Position numbers and translations under genes: made by a program
From: Pelotomaculum sp. UBA3103
Lineage (GTDB): Bacteria > Bacillota > Desulfotomaculia > Desulfotomaculales > Pelotomaculaceae
DNA: 6,294 bases
Direction: 5' to 3'
NCBI GenBank assembly: GCA_002365855.1
Contig: DFAP01000070.1
Coordinates: 21,036-27,329 of the forward strand
The notes under the pieces: generated by a model
The model's input: the letters and a program-made list of their open reading frames with translations, nothing else
What the model was told of the DNA's origin: nothing
Database searches by the model: none
Part shown: positions 1-5,244 of the stretch, piece by piece
How the letters are laid out: each line of letters begins with the position of its first letter
How positions within the stretch are numbered: position 1 is the first letter of the stretch

Positions 1-38
1 CATGCTAACATGCGTTAGTATTTAATAAATTCAATCTT

Positions 39-2006
39 TTATATCTCACTCAGCCAAATGCTGGCATCGGCATCACTGGGCATTCTCCAGTCTCCCCTGG
101 GGGACAGGCTGATCGTCCCGACCTTCGGGCCGTCGGGCAGGCAGGAACGCTTGAACTGTTGGGAGAAAAACCGTTTGTAAAAAACCCTAAGCCACTTTAC
201 TATTTCCTGCTTCGGGTATTTTTCCTTAAAAGCCCGTTCCGCTAAAAATACTATTTTTTTAGGAGGCGCCCCGTGCCTGACCATATAGTACAGGAAGAAA
301 TCATGTAGTTCATAAGGACCCACGATGTCCTCAGTCTTTTGCCCGATTCCACCTGAAGGGTCCGGTGGAAGCAGTTCAGGGCTTATCGGTGTGTCTAAAA
401 CCTCGTAAAGCGTTTCTTTTGATTTTTCGCCCGCCTCGTTGTCAGCGACCCACTTAACCAGGTACTTCACCAGCGTCTTTGGAATACCGCAGTTCACAGC
501 ATACATGGACATATGGTCGCCGTTGTATGTGCTCCATCCCAGGGCCAGTTCCGATAAATCACCCGTGCCCACAACCAGCCCGTTGATTTTATTCGCCATA
601 TCCATCAAGATTTGAGTCCGCTCGCGAGCCTGGACGTTTTCATAAGTAGTGTCGTAAACTGAAGCATCATGATGGATGTCTGAGAAGTGTAGCAAGCAGG
701 CGGGCCTGATGTCAATCTCCCTCGAGCTCACCCCCAGCGACTCCATTAATCTCAGGGCATTAATGTATGTCCGGTCTGTGGTACCAAAGCCGGGCATGGT
801 AACCGCGGTGACGTTTTTTGCGGGTAAACCGAGCAGGTTAAAGGTCTTTGCGGTTACCAGGAGGGCCAGTGTTGAGTCCAGGCCTCCTGAAATGCCTATG
901 ACGGCCCTTTCTATCCTTGCATGCTCCAACCTTTTTGCAAGGCCTGAAACCTGGATGTTGAAAATCTCGGCACACCTTTCATTGACTTCAAGTGGATTGT
1001 CCGGAACAAAGGGCATGGACGGCACAAATCGCTCAAAATAACCTTTTTCCAGATCGAACTTTCTCCCGTAGAAAACATCAACTACCCTGTACCTTGAGGC
1101 GAATGAATTACATTCGGAGTTATCCAAAAAACCCTTAAAGACCTGCCGCTCTGTGGAGAGACGCTCAACATCTATCTCCGAGTATATAATAGTGCTTTGC
1201 CTCTCAAAGCGCTTCGAGGTCTTGATAATACTCCCATTTTCTGCTATGAGGCAGTCCCCGCCAAACACGACGTCCGTAGTTGATTCGTGTACCCCGGCCG
1301 AAGAATAGACGTAGCCGCACACGCACCGTGCGCTCTGCTGTGCGACCAACTGCTTCCGGTAGTCAGCCTTGCTCACCAGGTCATTGCTGGCGGACAGATT
1401 CGCGATAACCGTCGCCCCGTTCAAGGCCATGTACGAGCTTGGTGGTACAGGAATCCACAAGTCTTCACATATTTCCACGCCAAAGGAAAAATCAAGCTCC
1501 TCACTGTTGAAAATCAAGTTGCCAAAGGGTACTTTTGAGCCAAGCAGATCAATTTCATCAATTGATTTGCTGATCCCCAGCCCGGGTACAAACCAGCGCT
1601 TTTCGTAAAACTCCTTGTAGTTGGGCAGAAACATTTTTGGCACAACGCCCAGCACACTGCCGTTTTGGAAGGCTACGGCACAATTGAAAAGCATCTGCTT
1701 GATCCTCACGGGCATGCCTACAAGAGCCACGACACAGGTACCGTCAGTATTTTTCAGCAGTTGCGACAAGCATTCGGCAGCCCTGTTCAACAGCGTTCTT
1801 TGAGCAAATAGGTCCCCGCAGGTGTATCCCGTAACAGATAGCTCCGGAAACACAACAAGAGCGGCTTCTTTTATGTCCGCCTCCCTGACCAGGCGTTCTA
1901 TTTCCCGGATATTGTACTCAGGATTTGCAACCTTCAGCTTGGGAGAAGCTGAAGCAACCCTCACAAAACCAAAACTGCTTACGAAAATCACCCCTTTTAG
2001 TATCAT
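39..2006 (-). CDS. nadE: Glutamine-dependent NAD(+) synthetase
   Basis: Cytoplasmic enzyme of the last step of NAD biosynthesis: it amidates nicotinic acid adenine dinucleotide using ATP and ammonia released from glutamine. The 655 residues show both domains. The N-terminal nitrilase-like glutaminase (about 10-300) carries the Glu-Lys-Cys triad as E55 (FPELSVTGY), K124 (PKMFLPNYKEFYE) and C180 (GVEICEDLW), positions nearly the same as in the long actinobacterial NadE. The C-terminal synthetase domain (about 345-655) has the ATP-binding SGGLDS loop at 373-378 and the GTGDLSELALGWSTYNGDH segment at 480-498. Length and motifs indicate an intact gene. ATG at 2006 is the only canonical start ahead of the conserved GFVRVA strand, but it has only a weak purine stretch (AGAGCAAAGA) in front. 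An AAAAGGGGTG tract lies inside the frame at 1989-1998 with no normal start codon after it. The stop is TAA at 39-41. Confidence 0.97.
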   Translation of the reverse strand: MILKGVIFVSSFGFVRVASASPKLKVANPEYNIREIERLVREADIKEAALVVFPELSVTGYTCGDLFAQRTLLNRAAECLSQLLKNTDGTCVVALVGMPVRIKQMLFNCAVAFQNGSVLGVVPKMFLPNYKEFYEKRWFVPGLGISKSIDEIDLLGSKVPFGNLIFNSEELDFSFGVEICEDLWIPVPPSSYMALNGATVIANLSASNDLVSKADYRKQLVAQQSARCVCGYVYSSAGVHESTTDVVFGGDCLIAENGSIIKTSKRFERQSTIIYSEIDVERLSTERQVFKGFLDNSECNSFASRYRVVDVFYGRKFDLEKGYFERFVPSMPFVPDNPLEVNERCAEIFNIQVSGLAKRLEHARIERAVIGISGGLDSTLALLVTAKTFNLLGLPAKNVTAVTMPGFGTTDRTYINALRLMESLGVSSREIDIRPACLLHFSDIHHDASVYDTTYENVQARERTQILMDMANKINGLVVGTGDLSELALGWSTYNGDHMSMYAVNCGIPKTLVKYLVKWVADNEAGEKSKETLYEVLDTPISPELLPPDPSGGIGQKTEDIVGPYELHDFFLYYMVRHGAPPKKIVFLAERAFKEKYPKQEIVKWLRVFYKRFFSQQFKRSCLPDGPKVGTISLSPRGDWRMPSDADASIWLSEI

Positions 2007-2022
2007 TCTTTGCTCTATGATT

Positions 2023-2049
2023 TTTATAAATATATAACGATTATGTCAA
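2023..2049 (-). promoter_or_regulatory. Candidate sigma-A promoter of nadE
   Basis: On the minus strand a perfect TTGACA (2044-2049) is followed after 15 bases by TATAAA (2023-2028); an alternative -10, TAAAAA, lies 17 bases from the -35 box. Transcription would begin around 2014-2017, about 10 bases before the nadE ATG, giving an almost leaderless message. The 15-base spacer is short, so the placement of the -10 box is uncertain. Confidence 0.4.
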
Positions 2050-2106
2050 ATCAGGCAACAAAATATTTATAAAAACCGTACATAATTTCTTTTGTATTTT
2101 AAATAA

Positions 2107-2337
2107 ATCTTTAATATACCCCGCCCAAACCAGCTTGCCCAATCCCTGGGAACCATAATTTGCAATCCTTATCACCCAAGCTACCCCTCCGGGCACGCTA
2201 CAGTTGCAGGATGCGCTAAAGTTATTCTCAGCTACCTAAAATGTACCATTTATTTCTTGTTATTCTTAGAACTAAGACTAATTAGTTCCCCTCCCGGAAA
2301 GACTAACTTCAAACTTTTATCCCCAGGCATCCCATAG
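2107..2337 (+). pseudogene. Remnant of a PAP2 / vanadium-haloperoxidase-like gene
   Basis: An open frame with no start codon runs from just after a TAA (2104-2106) to a TAG (2335-2337). Its middle translates to NPYHPSYPSGHATVAG and continues CAKVILSYL (about 2164-2232). The P-SGH-T block preceded by HPSY and followed by an AG-x-A-x-x-x-L helix is the signature of vanadium-dependent haloperoxidases and related PAP2-type acid phosphatases, where the His of SGH is in the active site. An RP pair (codons at about 2122-2127) also fits the family. Only some 40 codons look homologous; the rest of the frame does not resemble the family, and neither the N-terminal bulk (usually several hundred residues) nor the last conserved block is present. 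It is therefore a decayed internal fragment with no expected function. The exact subfamily cannot be told from so little sequence. Confidence 0.6.
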
Positions 2338-2401
2338 ATTAAGAAGTCCACTCCGGGCGCCTCTCTTTTATAAAGAATAACTCAGCTCAGAGGGTAATAA
2401 T

Positions 2402-2620
2402 ATGCTGTTGGATTTTAAGAAAAATTTAAACACCTTTGATAGAGTTATAAGAGTACTGATCGGTATTTATACCCTGTGGTTGGTATTTACCCAAACCGTA
2501 ACCGGTTTTTGGGCTGTGTTTGTTATTTTTTTTGCCCTGCACATGTTTGCCGGGGCTGTATTATCCTACTGAGTTCTGTACGACCTAATGGGGTGGTCAA
2601 CCCGAAAAGTAAGAACGTAA
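2402..2620 (+). CDS. DUF2892 (YgaP-like) membrane protein, candidate selenoprotein with in-frame TGA
   Basis: The start ATG at 2402 follows an AGAGGG ribosome binding site. Read conventionally, the protein is 56 residues ending at TGA 2570-2572. It begins with the NxxTFDRVIRVLIG pattern of DUF2892 proteins (residues 8-21), with hydrophobic stretches at about 19-29 and 36-54 forming a short membrane hairpin. The family normally ends with a motif like CPLYxLLGxxT. Here the TGA sits exactly on the Cys position and the same frame continues as VLYDLMGWSTRKVRT to a TAA at 2618-2620, giving 72 residues and a normal family length. Seeing the missing family tail in frame directly after TGA points to selenocysteine insertion, or to a very recent Cys-to-stop mutation (TGC/TGT to TGA) or a sequencing error. 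A SECIS-like hairpin follows the TGA. The biochemical role of single DUF2892 proteins is unknown; in YgaP the domain anchors a rhodanese. It is a monocistronic unit ending at a shared terminator. Confidence 0.7.
2573..2616 (+). promoter_or_regulatory. SECIS-like hairpin immediately downstream of the in-frame TGA
   Basis: Outer stem: GTTCT (2573-2577) pairs with AGAAC (2612-2616) and TAC (2579-2581) with GTA (2609-2611), with G2578 bulged. Inner stem: GGGT (2591-2594) pairs with ACCC (2600-2603). The apical loop is GGTCA (2595-2599), and its first G is 23 bases past the last base of TGA. Bacterial SECIS elements lie directly after UGA and present G and U in the apical loop (GGUC in E. coli fdhF), so position and loop fit. 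The inner stem is only four pairs and a competing GACC/GGTC pairing (2582-2585 with 2595-2598) exists, so this remains a prediction. Confidence 0.5.
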
Positions 2621-2643
2621 AATTACTATAATCTGAAATTACA

Positions 2644-2667
2644 AAAGGAGCTGTAAAAGCTCCCTTT
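2644..2667. terminator. Bidirectional terminator between convergent small genes
   Basis: GGAGCT (2647-2652), a five-base loop GTAAA, and AGCTCC (2658-2663), extended by flanking AAA and TTT with C2664 bulged. On the minus strand the hairpin is followed by CCTTTTGT, the better U-tract, so it mainly serves the acidic-protein gene. On the plus strand it would end the DUF2892 transcript with a weaker CTTTG tail. Confidence 0.7.
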
Positions 2668-2713
2668 GCACTGATAACATAGATTGTTAATATTAGCAAA
2701 AAAGTCAGATTAC

Positions 2714-2878
2714 TTATTCGTCCTCAAAATCAGTACTGATACTTTCTTTCTTATCTAAATCATTATCATTGAAATTTGGCAAATGAAGCTCATCTTCATT
2801 AGCAGGGTCGAAAAAGGTTGAAGTTATAGGAAACCCCCTGTCAATATTCTTTTTGTTTTTGTCTTTGTTTTCATCCAT
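2714..2878 (-). CDS. Small acidic hypothetical protein (54 aa)
   Basis: Start ATG at 2876-2878, placed six bases after a consensus GGAGGTG ribosome binding site (2885-2891); stop TAA at 2714-2716. The product begins MDENKDKNKKNIDRGFPITS and contains 16 Asp/Glu against 7 Lys/Arg, with acidic stretches NEDELHL and NDNDLDKKE and a DFEDE tail. It has no signal peptide, membrane helix or Cys, and the composition suggests a soluble, probably poorly folded protein. I do not recognise a family. The near-perfect ribosome binding site, clean spacing and a terminator 50 bases downstream make it a believable expressed gene. It is convergent with the DUF2892 gene, and its roughly 100-base leader contains a long inverted repeat. 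Confidence 0.7.
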   Translation of the reverse strand: MDENKDKNKKNIDRGFPITSTFFDPANEDELHLPNFNDNDLDKKESISTDFEDE

Positions 2879-2933
2879 ATCTAACACCTCCAGAGTTTAG
2901 AATGTCACCAGAACTAAAAGTTATACGCATGGA

Positions 2934-2973
2934 GATGAAAACCCCGGGACCTTATGGACTCAGGGCTTTCATC
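2934..2973 (-). promoter_or_regulatory. Long inverted repeat in the leader of the acidic-protein gene
   Basis: On the minus strand GATGAAAGCCC (2973-2963) pairs with GGGTTTTCATC (2944-2934), 11 pairs including one G-U wobble, enclosing an 18-base loop. On the plus strand the wobble becomes an A/C mismatch, so RNA from the minus strand is the better folder. There is no U-tract after it, so it is not a simple terminator. It sits 43-95 bases before the small-protein start, where a structured 5' leader or an operator would be. I do not recognise a riboswitch class. Confidence 0.4.
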
Positions 2974-3039
2974 TACATAATATAATATTTAAACCGTTAA
3001 TACTCTAGTGACCGGTCCCGCCGGCCTGGGCTGACTCTA

Positions 3040-3153
3040 TCATCCCAGCTGGTCTATCTGCCCGCGATGCAGATATATCAATTCCTGCAGTTTTTGACGA
3101 AGTTGATTTACAATATCCGGGTCACTGGCTTTGTTGCTTTTTTTGTTAAACAA
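3040..3153 (-). CDS. Possible 37-codon ORF, weakly Spo0E-like
   Basis: A minus-strand frame from TTG at 3153 to TGA at 3040-3042 encodes a Lys/Asn-rich start, then DPDIVNQLRQKLQELIYLHRG and an IDQLG end. The middle is an amphipathic helix with a spacing reminiscent of the first helix of Spo0E-like aspartyl-phosphatases (LR..L..L....G), but the SQELD motif of that family is absent. The only start is TTG, with an AAGG directly abutting it and no correct spacing. It could be the end of a decayed gene or chance. It is otherwise the only coding-like stretch between the acidic-protein gene and the thioesterase gene. Confidence 0.25.
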   Translation of the reverse strand: MFNKKSNKASDPDIVNQLRQKLQELIYLHRGQIDQLG

Positions 3154-3225
3154 TCCTTATTGAATACCGGGATGATTTGTGGCAAAATAATACATGTTAC
3201 ATTGAATGGGACAAAATGATATATT

Positions 3226-3231
3226 GAGGTG
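3226..3231 (+). promoter_or_regulatory. Ribosome binding site that fixes the thioesterase start
   Basis: GAGGTG is separated from ATG 3238-3240 by six bases (ATTCAT). The upstream in-frame GTG (3229-3231) is part of this site and has no ribosome binding site of its own, so it cannot be the initiator. Confidence 0.8.
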
Positions 3232-3237
3232 ATTCAT

Positions 3238-3669
3238 ATGAAGGATCTTAATATCTCTCACAGCCAGGAACTGGAGGTGCGCTGGGGGGATTGTGACGCT
3301 GCTGGAATTGTATATTACGTCAAATATTTTGACTGGTTTACTGATGGTCGGGTTGCTTTGCTCAAACATATAAATATACCTTATCAAAAATCCTTTCATG
3401 AACAGGGCATTACCGTAGTTGTCATTGAGGCTACCTGCCGTTACAGAAAAAATTTGAAATCGGAAGAAAATTTTATTCTTTGGACAAAGCTGGCCCGTTT
3501 TAGCCGGACGCGTATGATTTTTGATTATATTATAACCAAGCCTGATAATGAGCAGGTGGTTGCGGAAGGCAGGACTGTACATACTTTTGTAGACAATGCG
3601 GGAAAACCTTTCAATATTGGAAAAAATTATCCTGAATTATGGGAAAAGCTTTCAGCTCTATATGAGTAA
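3238..3669 (+). CDS. Hotdog-fold acyl-CoA thioesterase (4-hydroxybenzoyl-CoA thioesterase / YbgC type)
   Basis: Predicted cytoplasmic thioesterase that hydrolyses an acyl- or aryl-CoA to the free acid and CoA. The product is 143 residues, close to the 141 of Pseudomonas 4-hydroxybenzoyl-CoA thioesterase. The signature RWGDCDAAGIVYYVKYFDWF spans residues 15-34; D20, the second Asp of GDCD, corresponds to the catalytic Asp of that enzyme, and G23-I24-V25-Y26 is the conserved turn entering the long hotdog helix. The segment AEGRTVHTFVD (about 108-118) fits the last strand pairs of the fold. A GTG at 3229 would add three residues but lies inside the ribosome binding site GAGGTG (3226-3231); ATG at 3238, six bases after it, is the correct start. 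The gene stands alone, with its own terminator. The substrate cannot be told; aromatic or short branched acyl-CoA is plausible. Confidence 0.9.
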   Translation: MKDLNISHSQELEVRWGDCDAAGIVYYVKYFDWFTDGRVALLKHINIPYQKSFHEQGITVVVIEATCRYRKNLKSEENFILWTKLARFSRTRMIFDYIITKPDNEQVVAEGRTVHTFVDNAGKPFNIGKNYPELWEKLSALYE

Positions 3670-3681
3670 AAAAAGAACCGG

Positions 3682-3707
3682 AAAAACCTTGCAGGCAAGT
3701 CTTTTTT
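3682..3707 (+). terminator. Terminator of the thioesterase gene
   Basis: CTTG (3688-3691), loop CAGG, CAAG (3696-3699), flanked by an A-run at 3682-3686 and CTTTTTT at 3701-3707. The A- and T-runs can extend the stem across a C/T mismatch. It lies 13 bases after the TAA stop. The GC core is short. Confidence 0.5.
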
Positions 3708-3731
3708 ATACCCTTTATATTTCTAATGCTT

Positions 3732-3753
3732 TTTGGGTAATATATAACCCAAA
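3732..3753 (+). promoter_or_regulatory. Palindrome upstream of the small membrane-protein gene, operator-like
   Basis: TTTGGGT (3732-3738) and ACCCAAA (3747-3753) form seven-base inverted arms around AATATATA. The centre contains -10-like TAATAT, so a dimeric repressor bound here would cover a promoter. It lies 24 bases before the ATG of the 42-residue gene. No convincing -35 box is visible, and the role is inferred only from symmetry and position. Confidence 0.3.
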
Positions 3754-3777
3754 TATTGAAACGTAGGGGGTTAAGAA

Positions 3778-3906
3778 ATGAATTGGTTTGAAAATACTTT
3801 ATTGGCTGGTTTCGCCGATTTGGCAATTGTAACAATTTTTATTTTAGCCATAGTAACGTTCTTAATGATTTATTATTTTGGTGGCAAAAGAATTAGAAAC
3901 AAATAA
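3778..3906 (+). CDS. Single-span small membrane protein (42 aa)
   Basis: Start ATG 3778-3780 preceded by AGGGGG (3765-3770) at seven bases; stop TAA 3904-3906. The product begins MNWFENTLLAGFADLAIVTI, continues as an uninterrupted hydrophobic helix (about residues 15-34, including IFILAIVTFLMIYYF) and ends GGKRIRNK. By the positive-inside rule the short basic C-terminus should face the cytoplasm and the N-terminus the outside. No Cys, His cluster or enzymatic motif is present. I do not recognise a family. The ribosome binding site, a very strong terminator right behind and the palindrome ahead make this a believable independent small gene rather than chance. Confidence 0.65.
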   Translation: MNWFENTLLAGFADLAIVTIFILAIVTFLMIYYFGGKRIRNK

Positions 3907-3924
3907 TACCATCTCCACTGGTTG

Positions 3925-3960
3925 AAAAGAGTGAGCCTGGGCAATTGGGCTTACTCTTTT
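3925..3960 (+). terminator. Strong rho-independent terminator
   Basis: Thirteen-pair stem: AAAAGAGTGAGCC (3925-3937) with GGCTTACTCTTTT (3948-3960), one G-U wobble, loop of ten bases, followed by CTTATTT. It lies 18 bases after the small membrane-protein gene. The minus-strand hairpin has a mismatch at the wobble position but also ends in TTTTC, so it may also stop traffic from the pseudogenes to the right. Confidence 0.85.
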
Positions 3961-3968
3961 CTTATTTA

Positions 3969-4079
3969 TCAGATCCGCTCAATAACTTCAATATCACTTC
4001 TTGCTTTGGTCAATTCATTTTCAACTGCAATTATTTCTTCAATTGATTTGACTCCTTCTATTAGTGCTAAAAGGCGCAT
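3969..4079 (-). pseudogene. Fragment of a DUF4349-type lipoprotein gene
   Basis: A minus-strand frame beginning at ATG 4079 and ending at TGA 3969-3971 encodes 36 residues, with RLLALIEGVKSIEEIIAVEN (2-21) followed by ELTKARSDIEVIERI. DUF4349 proteins, membrane-anchored coiled-coil proteins, contain a central segment of the form RLL-LLE-A-SVEDLLAVE-EL-RVR-EIE-LEGRL, which this matches along its whole length. The signal peptide, the preceding beta-rich domain, the rest of the coiled coil and the C-terminal membrane helix are all missing. It is too short to be a working member and has no ribosome binding site. It abuts, and overlaps by 13 bases, the 3' end of the HD-GYP relic in another frame, so the two pieces were probably joined by a deletion. 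Confidence 0.6.
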
Positions 4080-4951
4080 TGTGATAATACAACAATAAAC
4101 TTGTTAACCAGCTCCGGAACGAACTGTATACCTGAGAACTTTCTCAGCTCAGCCATTGCAACCTCATGAGGCAGCGCCTTTCTGTAAGGACGGTCGCTGG
4201 TCATTGCGTCATAAGCGTCTGCGATGGCGAGTATACGGCATTCAAGTGGAATCTCTTCTCCTTTTAACTTTAGCGGGTAGCCGCTGCCGTTCCACCACTC
4301 ATGGTGCTTCAATATCCACTCGCCGATTGGGGCAAGGTCGGGAGCGGACATGGCAATTCGATATCCTATCTCGCAGTGCCTCTTCATCTCATTGAATTCT
4401 TTTGTGGTGAGGCGTCCGGGTTTAAATAAGATTTTATCAGGTATTCCAACCTTCCCGATATCATGGAACTGTGCTAACAGCCTCAGGTCGGACATTTTGC
4501 TTTCCGGTACCGAGACGGCCCGAGCCAGAGCAGTAACAAGCTCCTGCAACCTGTCCGCGTGCCCTTCGGTGATAAAGTCTCTCTCCTTTAAAGCCTTCAT
4601 TAGAGTCTGAACGATGGCGCTGCGGCCGCTCTGGCTCCTGTGGAGCTTTTCGCGGTACATGTTGTTGTCAGCCAGTTTAATAGAGGGTTTTTATGTCTGA
4701 AGTGTCGTCTGTTACGGCATACCCTATTGACATGCTTAAAGGCATGCTCCCGTTAAGTATGTTGTATCTTTTAATGGCCTCCCTGATCCGGCCACACAAG
4801 TAGCGGCTGTTTCTTCCTCGCTGATGTCGTTTAGAAGTATCGCAAACTCGTCACCACCTATCCTGGCTACCATGTCACTCTCACGGAAGCACTTCTTGAT
4901 AACTCCGGCAGCTGCTAAAAGCAGTGCGTCCCCACTTTCATGTTGATTTAA
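4067..4951 (-). pseudogene. Broken GGDEF-HD-GYP cyclic-di-GMP signalling gene
   Basis: Three consecutive minus-strand frames assemble into one protein. Segment 1 (about 4951-4800) encodes ESGDALLLAAAGVIKKCF and then RESDMVARIGGDEFAILL: an intact GGDEF active site (4844-4858) with the RxxD inhibitory site five residues before it. Segment 2 (about 4798-4680) encodes CGRIREAIKRYNI to MPLSMSIGYAV, the end of the GGDEF domain, then hits TAA. Segment 3 (about 4678-4067) encodes KLADNNMYREKLHRSQSG and a full HD-GYP phosphodiesterase domain: FHDIGKVGIPD, HHEWWNGSGYP and DAYDAMTSDRPYR. Frameshifts lie near 4795-4805 and 4678-4690. The first part of the GGDEF domain and any sensor domain are missing; stop codons occupy that frame at 4952 onwards. 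The family makes and degrades cyclic di-GMP. The 197-residue frame from ATG 4660 is only the end of this gene, not a natural protein start, although the HD-GYP domain itself retains its key residues. Confidence 0.85.
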
Positions 4952-5026
4952 TTATTACTTCGACCAATTATTACAATACTTGATAAGAATTCAAAAAAAA
5001 TACAATATACTAATCCCATACCTGGT

Positions 5027-5176
5027 CTAAAGCGTTTGAGTTTGCGTTTGCGTTTGCTTTTGCCTCCCACTTGTAACTATGGTGAGATTTATTTCTTTAT
5101 CAAAGTCCCGCTCTCTGAACCTTTTGTCCGCCTCAGAAACTAACTTTTCCAACAACCTTAGATCATTATCTGTCAT
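5027..5176 (-). CDS. Hypothetical 49-residue protein with a Gln-Thr repeat tail
   Basis: Frame from ATG 5176 to TAG 5027-5029. The product starts MTDNDLRLLEKLVSEADKRF, a charged amphipathic helix, continues RERDFDKEINLTIVTSG, and ends in KQTQTQTQTL encoded by a hexanucleotide repeat. The helix followed by a beta-like INLTIVT strand has coding-like composition, but I do not recognise a family. The only ribosome-binding-like sequence is AAAAGAGAT about 15 bases before the ATG, too far for comfort. It lies downstream of the IS91 terminator and may be a gene end disrupted by the neighbouring element. Confidence 0.35.
   Translation of the reverse strand: MTDNDLRLLEKLVSEADKRFRERDFDKEINLTIVTSGRQKQTQTQTQTL
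5034..5063. repeat. Hexanucleotide tandem repeat, five units
   Basis: Plus-strand units are GTTTGA, GTTTGC, GTTTGC, GTTTGC and TTTTGC. On the minus strand they read as GCAAAC units encoding alternating Gln and Thr at the end of the 49-residue ORF. Being a multiple of three, copy-number changes would preserve the frame. Confidence 0.85.
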
Positions 5177-5209
5177 TTTACGGGTCAATCTCTTTTAATA
5201 AGTTCTCAT

Positions 5210-5232
5210 AAAAAAGCCGCCCTGTCGGGCGG
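5210..5232 (-). terminator. Terminator / possible ori-end hairpin of the IS91 element
   Basis: On the minus strand CCGCCC (5232-5227), loop GACA, GGGCGG (5222-5217), then CTTTTTT (5216-5210): a textbook rho-independent terminator 13 bases after the zinc-ribbon gene. IS91-type elements also carry a hairpin just inside their replication-origin end, and a GAAC tetranucleotide (minus strand 5205-5202), the preferred flanking target of IS91, follows five bases later. Confidence 0.85.
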
Positions 5233-5244
5233 TTCCCTCCTTTT

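Noticed and set aside
5..18. Small hairpin CTAAC-ATGC-GTTAG downstream of nadE
   Set aside because: Only five pairs, no U-tract visible before the window ends; it cannot be called a terminator.
676..1041. 121-codon plus-strand frame inside nadE
   Set aside because: Antisense to the conserved NAD synthetase domain; no ribosome binding site or family pattern.
2101..2400. Riboswitch upstream of the DUF2892 gene
   Set aside because: The GC-rich part of this stretch is explained by the PAP2-like coding remnant, and no known riboswitch consensus was recognised.
3001..3036. GC-rich CCGG-containing inverted repeat near 3012-3024
   Set aside because: Four-base arms only and no T-run on either strand; not distinguishable from chance.
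3157..3582. 141-codon minus-strand frame opposite the thioesterase gene
   Set aside because: Antisense shadow of a clearly recognisable thioesterase; low-complexity product without family motifs and no ribosome binding site.
4980..5006. Plus-strand promoter-like TTGATA, 15 bases, TACAAT
   Set aside because: No plus-strand gene follows and the region is simply A/T-rich; the match is likely chance.
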